This document shows, piece after piece, positions 32,771 to 43,166 of a stretch of 64,000 nt of DNA. Positions within the stretch are counted from its first letter, which is position 1. Every line of letters begins with the position of its first letter. Made by a program: the position numbers and the translations under genes. The notes under the pieces are model-generated. The model was not told the DNA's origin and searched no databases. It was given only the letters and a program-made list of their open reading frames with translations. This stretch comes from Dendrolimus kikuchii (Eukaryota; Arthropoda; Insecta; Lepidoptera; Lasiocampidae), in the NCBI GenBank assembly GCA_019925095.2, contig CM034406.1, positions 17,712,888 to 17,776,887 of the forward strand. The letters run 5' to 3'.

Positions 32771-33916
32771 TTTAAAAAAAATATGTGTCTTTTTCTTGAA
32801 TCATACAATGCCTAGATGTAATTTCCTTCAAATACTGCTTTAGGTACGTTATAATCAAATAATTGGAAACCTTATACTGTAAGATTTTCAATTATTTAAG
32901 TATATCCTATAAGGCTTATAGGATACTTATTTGTCCAAGCTTATGTTTGTTGTTTTGTTGTTTATATTTATGATTTCATGGTTTCTTCCCGAACATTTTG
33001 CAATAGACAGTTTAAAATTAGACCTGTTTTGTATTCTGTCCAGTTTATTTTAAATTTATAAGAGATTAAATAAATTAAATGAAGTGAAAAGTACTTCACA
33101 AGATCGTAAGACTGTGTCTCCTTAGTCTCTGCGTACTACCCCTAAGAGAAACAGGCATGTTTGTGTAATGTACATTTGTTCTAGTGATTTGTTTGGTTCT
33201 TCCTTATAAAGAAAATGTAAAGACTTCAACGACATCATTCACAGGATCATCATATCAGATGATGGACCCCTTGATATTGGCAGGTGTATAGGCAATGTTA
33301 GCTACTTTTTCAATAAATTACTCCTCTGTTCCGGTAAGTAACGTCAAAACACGAAGGCGAATATTCTAACCGGGTATAACTCTAAGAAAACAAGTTTTGA
33401 ATCCTAACATGCTATCTGGGTTATGAAATTAAAATATCAAGAAGGATTTTTCCCAGATCCCAAAACCGCAGTAGTACATTCGCTCGATAAAGCTCACCGG
33501 CTCGAATTGCTCAGTTTCGTGCGACGTTGCCGTTCCGAGCGTATTTATTTACCGCCTGCAAAAACAAAATTCTTGTTATCTATAGACTAGCAGTTAGCAC
33601 TAAGATTTTATTGCCAAGATTTTTTACAAGCATTGGATTGACATATTATAATTTGGACATTGAAAAATCATTATTCTATGTTTAGGTAATAGAATTTATC
33701 TTTTTCCTTTTACCAGAGTTACCTAGTTTTCCAATGAGCTTGATAAATTTTAATTTAAAACAAGTTTGACACTACAAAACGTTTTTTAGATTTTGTAGAT
33801 AATTTGGCTAAATGCATTGAAATAGGTATTGGATTGAATTTTATTAGATTTTACTATGATACATGTATTTGTGTCATCTATGTATATAAATGATAAACAC
33901 AAAGTCCACATTGTTT
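32771..33916. other. Stretch without recognised features
   Basis: 33505-33545 (TGCTCAGTTTCGTGCGACG) is a small GC-rich, initiator-like spot; no exon supported. Confidence 0.35.
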
Positions 33917-34235
33917 TTAATTACCAAGCTGGCAGCCAGCCCAGCTAATGGAGAGTGGTTATCGTCGTCGCCTAGAGATGTTTGCAACAGCAGTAGCGAA
34001 GCTAACGCGTTGTCAGCCTTTAAAATGGGATTGAGGGAAGGATAGGATAGGACTTGGGGATAGGATAAAAGAAATGGCACAGGGGGATAGGATGAACGGA
34101 TAAGAAAGGAGGAATGGTATAGAGGGGTCAAAGGGAATGGATTGGGAGGACAGGATAGAGTGAGAAGACAGCTATCGGAACTCTCAATTACCAAAAGGCT
34201 AACCATTTCACGTCGATATTTTGTGGAGGCCTGGT
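33917..34235 (-). mobile_element. Tail-sharing retroposon family B
   Basis: On the - strand: GTGAAATGGTTAGCC, GAGAGTTCC, a pyrimidine-rich CATCCTATCCCCC and CCTATCCTATCCTTCCC region, then AAAGGCTGACAACGCGTTAG, TGTTGCAAACATCTCTAGGC and CTCTCCATTAGCTGGGC. The open frame through it is a low-complexity translation. Confidence 0.55.
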
Positions 34236-34408
34236 ACTTGTAGATAGCCCTTTTAATTGAGCGCCAAATAATACATACCGAAGAATAGGGTGTAGTCAGA
34301 AGTCGAATTAATTGAGACTTATTATCGACTTTTTAACGATGTCTAGTAGGTATTTCCTGAGATAATTATTTGCTGTGACACACGACACACTCAGGGAGGT
34401 AGGTCTAC

Positions 34409-34614
34409 ATTGGAGTGAGAACAGAAGAGTTCTTTTACCATTAGCTATCGCAAGCGTAAAATGAATAAGTAGACTTTTGAACGATTAATTGTTAAAATAT
34501 TTAAAATTTAAATTGGAGTGAGAACAGAAGAGTTCTTTTACCATTAGCTATCGCAAGCGTAAAATGAATAAGTAGACTTTTGAACGATTAATTGTTAAAA
34601 TATTTAAAATTTAA
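34409..34614 (+). repeat. Exact 103-bp tandem duplication
   Basis: 34409-34511 and 34512-34614 are identical by eye, each beginning ATTGGAGTGAGAACAGAAG and ending TTAAAATATTTAAAATTTAA. They abut the 5' end of an RTE-like insertion. Confidence 0.9.
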
Positions 34615-35544
34615 TCCTATACCTGGACGATTGTCTCCAGAGAATAAGATTGATGGATGTTGGGGTGCGAATGAGTGATCTAGTTGTAAGCACCTTGCTT
34701 TATGCGGATGATGCCGTGCTTTTAGCCGAATCGCCATCAGAACTGCAAACACTAGTCACAATGATGAAAGATGACTGTCAGGCGAGAGGCTTACATATGA
34801 ATGCGAAGAAAACAAAGGTTATGGTGTTTGAAAGAGAAGAAACCAGAACGAATGCAAGGATAATGGTCGATGATGTTATCCTGGAGCAAGTGAATGAGTT
34901 TGTATATCTTGGATGTGCTTTTAGTAGGGATGGAAGGTACACCGCTGATATAGAAAGAAAAGTGAATTTGGGGAATAGTTTGAATGGAGCGTTAGGTAAA
35001 CTTCTAGGCGCTAAGAACCTCAGCCAGAAGGCCCAGCTCGCCATACACAACGCGGTGCTGGTACCTACGCTCACGTATGGAAGCGAGAGTTGGGTATGGA
35101 AGAGAGAGGATGAAAGTAGAGTAAACGCGGTTGAGATACGAGCACTGCGCAAAATCTGCGGAGTGACGCTCGCGGACCGCGTTCGTAATACCGAAGTAAG
35201 AAAGAGAGTTGGTCTGAAAGAGAGTGTCGGGGTGAAAGTAAGGAAAGGAATGCTCCGGTGGCTCGGACATGTGGAAAGAATGCATGATGAAAGAATGACT
35301 AAACAGATATACAATGCAAAAGTGGATGGATGCAGAAGTCGTGGAAGGCCACGACACACCTTCCATGATCAAATTGATCGTGTACTAGCGGAGGGTGATG
35401 TCAGGAGCCCTTAAGAACAGACGAGTGTGCATGACTAGAGTTATGAATGCCAAAGAAGCAAGTGCGGTGTGTAAGAATGGGCCTAAATGGCGCTCTGTTG
35501 TTCGTGCCTACCCCGCAAGGGAACTGGCGTGAAGTTATGTATGT
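34614..35544 (+). pseudogene. RTE-like LINE family A, 5'-truncated copy
   Basis: The frame 34650-35414 encodes 254 residues from motif C to near the C-terminus: STLLYADDAVLLAES (YADD at residues 18-21), RGLHMNAKKTKVMVFERE, NEFVYLGCAFSRDGRY, LTYGSESWVWKRE, LRWLGHVERMHDER and GCRSRGRPRHTFHDQIDRVL. This order fits the RTE group. The frame breaks at GAGCCC (about 35405) where relatives have GAGCC, so a one-base insertion removes the last 50 or so residues. The 3' end is the family (ATGT)n tail. ATTTAAAATTTA flanks it at 34602-34613 and 35545-35556. Confidence 0.85.
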
Positions 35545-35556
35545 ATTTAAAATTTA
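35545..35556 (+). repeat. Target-site duplication (right) of the RTE-like insertion
   Basis: ATTTAAAATTTA matches 34602-34613 on the other side of the insertion. Confidence 0.7.
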
Positions 35557-37230
35557 CTGAAATTGGTATATTTATACTTCAAATACTGTTCACAAAAAAG
35601 AAATCCTTAATGATATCTAGGTCGTGAGTCTGAGCTGAGGTAAACATAATAGTTAAGTATAGGCCAAATACACAAGAAGTTTATATTTAGAAGAAAACGG
35701 TTAAATTATTCAAATCTTAAGTAAAGTTTTGAAATTATCTTTGTGTCTTTAACTCTTACTTATAACTAGATAATCAAAGTATTGCGACCGTTACTAGCTA
35801 GTAAATAGTTAAAGACCACTCATATTAACAGTTGGTCATTATCAAGCCACTGCCTGATGCATAAAGGCTTCATTAAAGTTACCTATCATATGTCGCTTCT
35901 TCACATCTTTGATATAATAGCAACGTGGTATATAACTCGTATTACGTATTATATCTCAATGCCTGATACAGCTGCTGGCGGAAATATAATGAAATCTTGG
36001 GTCCACTAAGTTGTTGAAGACTATACTAAATGTATGCCAAACTATTGTCTCCACTCCACCCAGTACTAAACTACTCTACCAACTTTAGGTCTCAAGACTT
36101 ACTAGAAGGACTATTCTTATTTCAATTTGATACAATTTTACTGTTCAAATTGTACTACGTATTGTCGTGCAAATTGTCGCAACTTCGAATATTTTTTATT
36201 CTGTAAACAAATAATAGATTCGTAAGTATGTTAAGTACAAACCAACTGACATTTTACCAGTGACCTAGGTATCGTAATCGAACTCAAAGTGATCACAGCG
36301 TCTGGCTATCAGCATTCATCCGTTGCGAGACTTGCCTTGCGGGTTGCGACTTGCGGCTCGCTCAATAAACTCGTTGTTGAACAAAGTTCCCTTCTCTGCG
36401 ACGTTGCCGTTTCTCGCCATTCGAAATCCGAAGCGTGCGAGCTGGCAGCGTCGCTTCGAATCATAAATAGGTGGGTGGTTACTCACTGCCTTGTACTCTC
36501 GTATTTGGTATTGCTAGACGTATGAGATTTACCGGATTTTTTTGTATTTTATTAAACTAGAAATAAATACTGTGTAGTTTAGCTTGTTACACGAGTATTT
36601 AGGTAGCCCCTTCGGTGAAGATATTCCGTAGCGGCTGATTTTGAGTCCAACTTTCTACGCTTCGTCCTTCAGTGTCCCTACGTTTTCTACACGACTTTCT
36701 CCTAATAATTTATAGCGTTGGTATACCCTATCATCATGTGTTTCTCGTTAAGTTGCAATGCAGTTGAAATAAACGCTATGCTCATTGTTAAATACTATTT
36801 TAATTTAAAAATAAGTATCTAGATATAATTATATCATTAATTGCTAAGAATTTGTCGACCAGTTCCTTTATATTCCTCTTAATGTATTCTCACTTCCACG
36901 GCAGCAAGCAGTGAGAGTGGTGAGGAATGTAGGTAAAGCGATAAGTTAACGCAATTTATCTGAACATGTGTTATTTGCCCTGCCCAATTCTCTCGTTTCT
37001 TTCATGCTTGCTGCCTTGGGCATAAAAGAACGACGGGTTAGTAAATTTGGCAACACAGCTATTATTATAAAATTGGTTTGAGTGATGGCTTTGGTAAATG
37101 GAGCTCCGTTGCCTTTTTAGGAAATAACAAAATTAAGTAACAGTAGGTAAAAATAATTTTGAAACTTTTTCCAGCAGCCATGGCTATATAAATATGGACC
37201 TATGTATATAACTACATATGTTTATTTCAT
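35557..37230. other. 1.7-kb stretch without assigned features
   Basis: 36290-36480 is less AT-rich, with a 78-codon frame ending near a donor-like AGGTGGGT (about 36468), but no motif or partner exon supports it. Confidence 0.35.
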
Positions 37231-37374
37231 TTATGCCCGGTTCCTATAACTTACTGATCGTTCATTTGCCTTACTATCGGTTAAAATTTGACATAAACCC
37301 CATACAAGTAATGTCAAAATTCAACCGATAATAAGGCAGGTGAACGAATAGTAGGGTATAGAAACCGGCCATTA
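37231..37374. mobile_element. Hairpin MITE of about 144 bp
   Basis: Left arm TGCCCGGTTCCTATA...CTTACTATCGGTTAAAATT pairs with right arm AATTCAACCGATAATAAGG...TATAGAAACCGGCCA. The arms are about 62 bp around a loop with ACCCCATACAAGTA. TTA on both sides may be the target duplication. No coding capacity. Confidence 0.7.
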
Positions 37375-39619
37375 ATAGTTATTGAGTTGAGATGTATAAA
37401 TCTTACGAACCAAATCATTAGGCAGTCATACACAATACACATTCTTAAGCTAAGCTAATTACTGGTATTTAGAGTTTTAAGGGTAGTAGCAACGCCAACG
37501 TCCTTGAGGATTTTTTGATACGATTATTCGGGCGATGGCGGGAATTCCATAGACGCAGTCGTTTGTCAGATGCATTATTATTTTATTTTAAATAAAATAA
37601 AGTAGTATTTAAAAATATAATAAAATCAAATTATTTAAACTTTTTTATAAAGGCGTTGATATGATATTTATCCTGTTTTGATAAAAATTAAAGGGATAAA
37701 ATGGTTTCATGTCAATAATTTAAAGGCGATTTGGTGAAGTTTTTTCTTAACTAAAATAACTAGAAAAATTACAAAAATAACCACGTTACGTCTCATACCG
37801 TGAAGATTCATGATAATTTTTTTGATAAATTATTGATTAGAAATTACCAACAAAGAGTTGTTTCGTTTGAACCCACCTGACTTACGACCTTTTGCGGAGC
37901 CTTAACATACAATGAAATCAATCAAAGTAGCAACCAGACCAGACTACAAATTGGAACGACTTTATCTGCTTTAAATCCTCCCATGTTTTATTCTCATCTA
38001 TATAATTCTGGATTTCTATATCTCTATTCTTTTACCTTAACTTTGGAATAAAAATTCATATTACTTTTATGGAGTTTATGTCCAATTTTAACAATGAATA
38101 CTTATTACAAATAAAATGTACCTAAAAAACGGTCGTAAATATAATCTTGGATTACATGATAATTATATTTTGACAGCGTGATTAATATTAAAATTATTAT
38201 TATTGTCTATGGTCAGGCAACGCCAAATAATCATCAGATGAATCTCGAATATAGTTGAGTAATTTTCTTATAATAAAATTGTGTCGGCCTCTGCTAACCA
38301 AGCTCATTGGAACACACAGAGTCCGCTTTTGATTCCTGTAATGGTAAATTTCGTAAATATAGTTTCGTTTAGTTTTTCGTTAGTTTCCGTTTTTTTACTT
38401 TGATTTGGGACACAAGCGTCATCATCATCATCATTATCATCCGAGATTAAATCCCGGTTGCGTTCGGAGCGTTCAGTCCGACGCCCAGGGTCCGCTTTCC
38501 TACTTTGTATATTTGGGACTCAAGCGTAACTTACTTATATGGGAATATACAATGTGTGTACTTGTCTCACGATAAATAAATGATATTATTATGTATAAAA
38601 ATATAAACTTATTTTAATAAATATACATTTTAGAACAGTATATATGTATCTGGTATTCCTTACAGGCTTAATGAAATAAGTAAGTACTTAACTATTATTT
38701 AGCCAGTGGCAGAATTATTACTCGTGGTACTAAAGCCCGTTGCAATCCACTTGGAAATAACGATCGAAACCTCACAGCTACACAATACGTAATAATCTTG
38801 TTTACTCAGCGAGCATTATGATTGTTTTGTTATTTTTGTCATTTTTACGTCTTTATTTTCTTTCTCCAACGATAGGACACGAAAACATAGTGACTACTCA
38901 ATAACAGTCTTTCGTCTTTTTGGCTGACTTATCATACTTTGATTATTTTATCAGTAAGCCGTCAATCAATCAGGATCAACTGCAATGTATTTAAGTAAAA
39001 TAGATTTCATTTCAGGGTTGTAAATATTCTATGTATATTGAAAACTACGTTCACACGTTAAAATGATATCTAGTTTAAACTTATAGTTATTGATTATTGT
39101 ATTATTTGTAACTAGTGTTTTCCCCGCGGCTACGCCGCGTGAAAAACCCTGGCTAGTAGCTATATATCACTTACATAAACATTTAATTAGGTTTCATATA
39201 TATATAAACCTTCAATGAAAATTTATGTAACTGGTGGTAGAAATCGTTTAAAAAGCATAGCTACATTATTGTATATAGATACGTTATCTGTCAACATTTA
39301 ATGTCATCACCAATTAATAACAATATGACATCACAAATAACGCATTAAACTCATCACTACATCTGCGTGAAAGAGTCAATAACCAAACATTATCTCAGAA
39401 GAAAAGTGGCTTAAGCTAAAATCTTGTGAAATAAACTACCATTTTTATGTTTTAAAGAATGTGTATTAATAAGTAAAAGCACTAAATACTACTATGGATG
39501 TTATACTAAAAAAAACTTGTGAAATATGGATATAGATTTCTGATGGGATATTATTATTCTAAATAACATATTTGATTAAAGGAGGATACATTTTGTAATT
39601 TTTTAGACACAAAACTTTA
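37375..39619. other. 2.2-kb stretch, mostly unassigned
   Basis: 38415-38510 holds a (CATCAT)-type run followed by GACGCCCAGGGTCCGC, wording familiar from dispersed lepidopteran repeats. 39112-39165 has CCCCGCGGCTACGCCGCG flanked by CTAG, probably a small transposon remnant. No exon supported. Confidence 0.35.
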
Positions 39620-39681
39620 CCGTTCCGTATTAAATTCACTACAATAATAAAGAAACTAAGTCCATATAGTTTTTTTTTTTT

Positions 39682-39996
39682 ACAAGGGGAAATCCGTTTG
39701 CGGACCCCCCGCCGGGGAGACTTCGGCGGGGGAGTGTGGGACTCGCCGGCTAGAGGAGCCGGAATACCCACTAAAACCCCTTGGTGCCACCTGACGCCAT
39801 GAGCCGGGGTCACGGGATATGCGTGAGCTTTTCTTCCGCGACCCCGGCTGGCGTGGGCCCACCCCAGCACTGGGGCAGGCCTCTCCGTACTCATAATTGA
39901 GGGGCGCGCGCGGGCACTGACGCGCCCCCTACTCGGCGGCCTTAGATGCGGGTGACGGCCTTATAGCCTCCCCTGACCGTCACCCGCGCCGCGCGT
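39682..39996 (-). other. 3' UTR of the R1-clade element, hairpin-rich
   Basis: Three perfect stems: 39706-39714 with 39724-39732 (9 bp), 39746-39751 with 39757-39762 (6 bp), and 39901-39908 with 39921-39928 (8 bp). In R1/R2-type elements the reverse transcriptase recognises the RNA 3' UTR; stems of this kind are candidates for that role here (inference). Confidence 0.6.
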
Positions 39997-42900
39997 TCAT
40001 GGCGGCCGGAGGTCCGTATTCCTCCGGCGCCGAGACCGGTTATTGCGGCGGGAGAGGAGCGCGGCTGCTCGCTCTCTCTCCCGCTCCGCCGCCTCCTTTG
40101 CGGACATGACTGCCTCGCAAAAGGAGGCGACGGCGTCCCATTCAGGTTGGCCCCCGACCATGGCCTGGACCACGGCCGGGAGCGACAGGTCTGGTCCGAT
40201 GTTTGCGCCGAGGACACGGCGCTCCCCATCCCAGGCTGGACACTCCTGCAGAGTGTGCAACGCCGTGTCCTCGACGCTGGCACTGCAGTGCTGGCACCCT
40301 GACGACGACTCACGCCCTATCCGACACAGGTACCGGCCGAAGCAGCCGTGCCCGGTCAGTACCTGCGTCTGGCGGAACGTCAGGGTGCCGTGCCTCCGGT
40401 CAATCCATTGTGGCAGGACGGGCCTTACTGCCTCTATGGTCCTATGACCGGCGCTGGGGTGCGCAAGTCGGTTCCGCCATCCCACCATGAGATCCTGCCG
40501 GAACTCCGCCCTTTTAGCCTCGATTTCCCGAGGCGCAGGACGGAAGTCCCGACTGAGGGCGTCCTTGCGCCAATCGTACACGGCCGCAAGGACGCGCGCC
40601 TCTAGGTCCCATGGTGGGGATCCGGCTAGGAGGGAGGCCGCCTCGAAGGAGATCGTACGATACCCCCTTATAGCCCTGACGGCCAGCACGCGCTGCGGAC
40701 GTCGCAGCAACGCGGCGTTCTTGGCCGTCAGGGACTCCGCCCATATCGGGGCCCCGTATAGGGCCATGGATCGTACGACCCCCTCATAGAGTTTTCGGCA
40801 CGGCGCGCCGGGCCCCCCCACATTGGGGACGAGCCGTGATAGGGCGCCGGCTGCCCCCATGAGCCTGGGGGCCAGTCGCTTGAAGTGTGCCGAAAACTCC
40901 CATCGGCTGTCGAGGACGAGTCCGAGATATTTCATCGTCGTCCCGACGCCGATGGTGGTGCCTCCCACTGTGATACTCAAGCCCGGAGGTGGCTTGTTCC
41001 GAGGCCCGTGGAACACCACAGCCTCGGACTTGTGGAAGGCCACCTCCAGACCGAGTCGCCGGATCCTATCGATTACGTGCGCAACCCCAGCAGTGGCCAG
41101 TAGGCCCGCCTGCCGGTGGGTCCGTCCACGGGCCGCAACCAACGTGTCATCGGCGTAACACGTGATGCTGACACCGTGGAGGACCGCACCGCGTATGGTC
41201 CAATCGTATGCGATGTTCCACAGGAGCGGGCCCAGCACCGACCCCTGCGGAACACCGCACGTCATTTCTCGCCGACCCCAGCTGGCTAGCTGACCCGGGT
41301 ATACGACGGCCCTCACCGAGAGGTAGTCACCGATGACTCTGCGGAGGTAGGTCGGCACCCCGTGGTAGCGGAGTGCCTCCTTGATGCAGCTCCAGGGCAG
41401 GGAGTTGAAGGCGTTGGCGATGTCGAGAGACACCGCCAACAGCACCCCGCCCTGGGAGATCGCTTCCTCCGCCTGGCTCTTTACACGGCGTATGGCGTCC
41501 ACAGTGGAGCGCCCCTGGCGGAAACCGAACTGGTTCTCCGCCAGATCCGGCCCTTCTTCTCCGAGGTGCCGGACGAGACGGTTCACGAGCACTCGCTCCA
41601 GCAGCTTGGCCACCTCGTCCAGCAACACTATGGGCCGGTAGGCGGACGGAGAGTCCGCCGGGCGCCCCTCCTTCCTGAGCAGGACCAGTTTGCCGGTCTT
41701 CCACCGGGTGGGAAACCGGCCCTGCTGCAGGCACGCCGTGAAGAGCCACGTCAATCGGGACTCCAGGGCGCCGTGGGATAGAACCCACGCGCGCCCTGGT
41801 ATGCCGTCGAGACCGGGGGCGGTGTTCTTGGCCTTCAGCCTCAACACCGCCGCCCCCAGTTCTTCCCGGGTCACTGCGGGCACTTGGTCTTGCTCCACGC
41901 TGGGCTCCGGCGATGGCGGTGCCATCGCGGGAGGCGGGTGCTCGGCCCTCGAGGGGAACAGAGCGCCAACGATGTCGGCCACCTGGGGTGGGGGGAGACT
42001 CTGGGTCAGCGGAGGCGCCCATGGTCGGAGCTTATTCCGGACCAGATGGTAAGGGCGCCCCCAGGGATCGTTGTCCAGCGTCCCCAAGAGTTCCACCCAC
42101 GCCGCCGATTTGGCTTCCCTGATGGCGACCTGTAACTCCTTTTTGGCGCTCCTGTATCCCTCGTACAGGCCGGCTTCTACGGTCACTGCGTCATCGGCGC
42201 GGCGACGCCTCCTCCTGTATCTGGTGTACCGGCGGCTCGCCACGACGCAAGCTTTTCGCTTGCGGGCGATCTCGGCATTCCACCAGTACACCAGATTTTT
42301 GGGTCTTTGAGGACCCTGCCTCGGCATCGCCGCGTCGCACACTGACGTCATCAACGACCGTAGATTCTCCGCCTCCTCGTCTACGTCGGGTGACTCTCCG
42401 TCGGGTCCCTTCGCCCAGGTGTTGACTGTGAGGGCCTCCCGAAGAGCCTCCCGATCGAGACGTTTTAATGCCCAGCGTGGGTATTCATCCGCCGGGGGAC
42501 GCTCCGATAGTTGGTTGCCCGAACTACGGGGGGAGACGCTGAACCGGATGTACCGGTGGTCCGACAGCGTCTCCTCCTCCAGGACTCTCCAGTCCTGCAC
42601 ACGGCGTGCTATTGCGGGGCTAGCGAACGTTATGTCCACTATGGATCCGCCCCGCATCCTCACGCACGTGTGCACTGTCCCCCGGTTTAGAATGGCAAGA
42701 CCATTTTGGATCGTCCAATCTTCAAGCTCTTTCCCCCGCGCGCTGGTGGCAGGGGAACCCCAAGCCGTGGATTTGGCGTTGAAGTCGCCCGCCACCAACA
42801 CAGGGCGGGGGTGGCTCTGTGCGACGATCCTGCCCGCATCTGCTAGCCAGCTCTCAAAGTCGGCGAGACTTCGGTTCGGGGAGAAGTAGCCTCCTACGAC

Positions 42901-43164
42901 TACTAACTCCCCGATAGTGGCCGCGACGAGGCCCCTGCTCCTCACGACGTTGGCGAGAGGGGGGCAGCCCGCAGCCGTCCGCACAATGATGACCACCGAG
43001 TCTTCCAGGTCTCCCGCCCAGTCATCTCTGGTGTGGACCCGGTACGGCTCGGCGGCCACCGCCACCTGGATGTTCCACTGCGCCATGCTCTGGAGTAGGA
43101 GATCCTGAGCGCGGGCGCAGTGGTTCAGGTTCGCTTGGAGGAGGCGTAGAGGTGTACAATCCAT
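39997..43164 (-). CDS. R1-clade ORF2: endonuclease / reverse transcriptase
   Basis: 1055 residues, uninterrupted. Residues 7-210 are an APE-type endonuclease that would nick target DNA; visible catalytic-type residues are Asn12 (ANLNHC), Glu39 (AEPY), Asp127 and Asn129 (GDFNAKSTAWG), Asp177 (SIVDITFAS) and the SDH triad at 201-203. The reverse transcriptase runs from about 440 (KNTAPGLDGIPGR) through ENQFGFRQGRSTVDAIRR, motif A (AVSLDIANAFNSLP, Asp581), CGVPQGSVLGPLLWN and motif C, YADD at 670-673. A C-terminal C-x2-C-x9-H-x4-C zinc motif lies at 957-975, and the tail is basic (RRNNRSRRRR). The start ATG (43164-43162) overlaps the ORF1 stop by one base, so expression probably depends on ORF1 translation. 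All catalytic motifs are present. The antisense frames over this region are shadows. Confidence 0.93.
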   Translation of the reverse strand: MDCTPLRLLQANLNHCARAQDLLLQSMAQWNIQVAVAAEPYRVHTRDDWAGDLEDSVVIIVRTAAGCPPLANVVRSRGLVAATIGELVVVGGYFSPNRSLADFESWLADAGRIVAQSHPRPVLVAGDFNAKSTAWGSPATSARGKELEDWTIQNGLAILNRGTVHTCVRMRGGSIVDITFASPAIARRVQDWRVLEEETLSDHRYIRFSVSPRSSGNQLSERPPADEYPRWALKRLDREALREALTVNTWAKGPDGESPDVDEEAENLRSLMTSVCDAAMPRQGPQRPKNLVYWWNAEIARKRKACVVASRRYTRYRRRRRRADDAVTVEAGLYEGYRSAKKELQVAIREAKSAAWVELLGTLDNDPWGRPYHLVRNKLRPWAPPLTQSLPPPQVADIVGALFPSRAEHPPPAMAPPSPEPSVEQDQVPAVTREELGAAVLRLKAKNTAPGLDGIPGRAWVLSHGALESRLTWLFTACLQQGRFPTRWKTGKLVLLRKEGRPADSPSAYRPIVLLDEVAKLLERVLVNRLVRHLGEEGPDLAENQFGFRQGRSTVDAIRRVKSQAEEAISQGGVLLAVSLDIANAFNSLPWSCIKEALRYHGVPTYLRRVIGDYLSVRAVVYPGQLASWGRREMTCGVPQGSVLGPLLWNIAYDWTIRGAVLHGVSITCYADDTLVAARGRTHRQAGLLATAGVAHVIDRIRRLGLEVAFHKSEAVVFHGPRNKPPPGLSITVGGTTIGVGTTMKYLGLVLDSRWEFSAHFKRLAPRLMGAAGALSRLVPNVGGPGAPCRKLYEGVVRSMALYGAPIWAESLTAKNAALLRRPQRVLAVRAIRGYRTISFEAASLLAGSPPWDLEARVLAAVYDWRKDALSRDFRPAPREIEAKRAEFRQDLMVGWRNRLAHPSAGHRTIEAVRPVLPQWIDRRHGTLTFRQTQVLTGHGCFGRYLCRIGRESSSGCQHCSASVEDTALHTLQECPAWDGERRVLGANIGPDLSLPAVVQAMVGGQPEWDAVASFCEAVMSAKEAAERERERAAALLSRRNNRSRRRRNTDLRPP

Positions 43165-43166
43165 TA
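43162..43166 (-). promoter_or_regulatory. TAATG stop/start overlap between ORF1 and ORF2
   Basis: On the - strand ORF1 ends ...AAT TAA and ORF2 starts ATG GAT, sharing one A (TAATG). UAAUG stop-start reinitiation is the described coupling mechanism of the Bombyx R1-clade element SART1; the same arrangement here suggests the same mode. Confidence 0.85.

Noticed and set aside
34020..34160. CCTATCCC-rich tract considered as telomeric repeat
   Set aside because: The insect telomere unit is TTAGG; this tract is irregular and belongs to retroposon family B.
34409..34614. Direct repeats considered as LTRs
   Set aside because: They are adjacent tandem units, 103 bp, with no TG...CA ends and no internal retroviral-type genes.
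34778..35359. 193-codon frame on the - strand
   Set aside because: Antisense to the RTE-like ORF that contains YADD and the GH-ER box.
36289..36525. 78-codon frame near 36.3 kb
   Set aside because: No motif, acceptor or neighbouring exon; only mildly GC-enriched.
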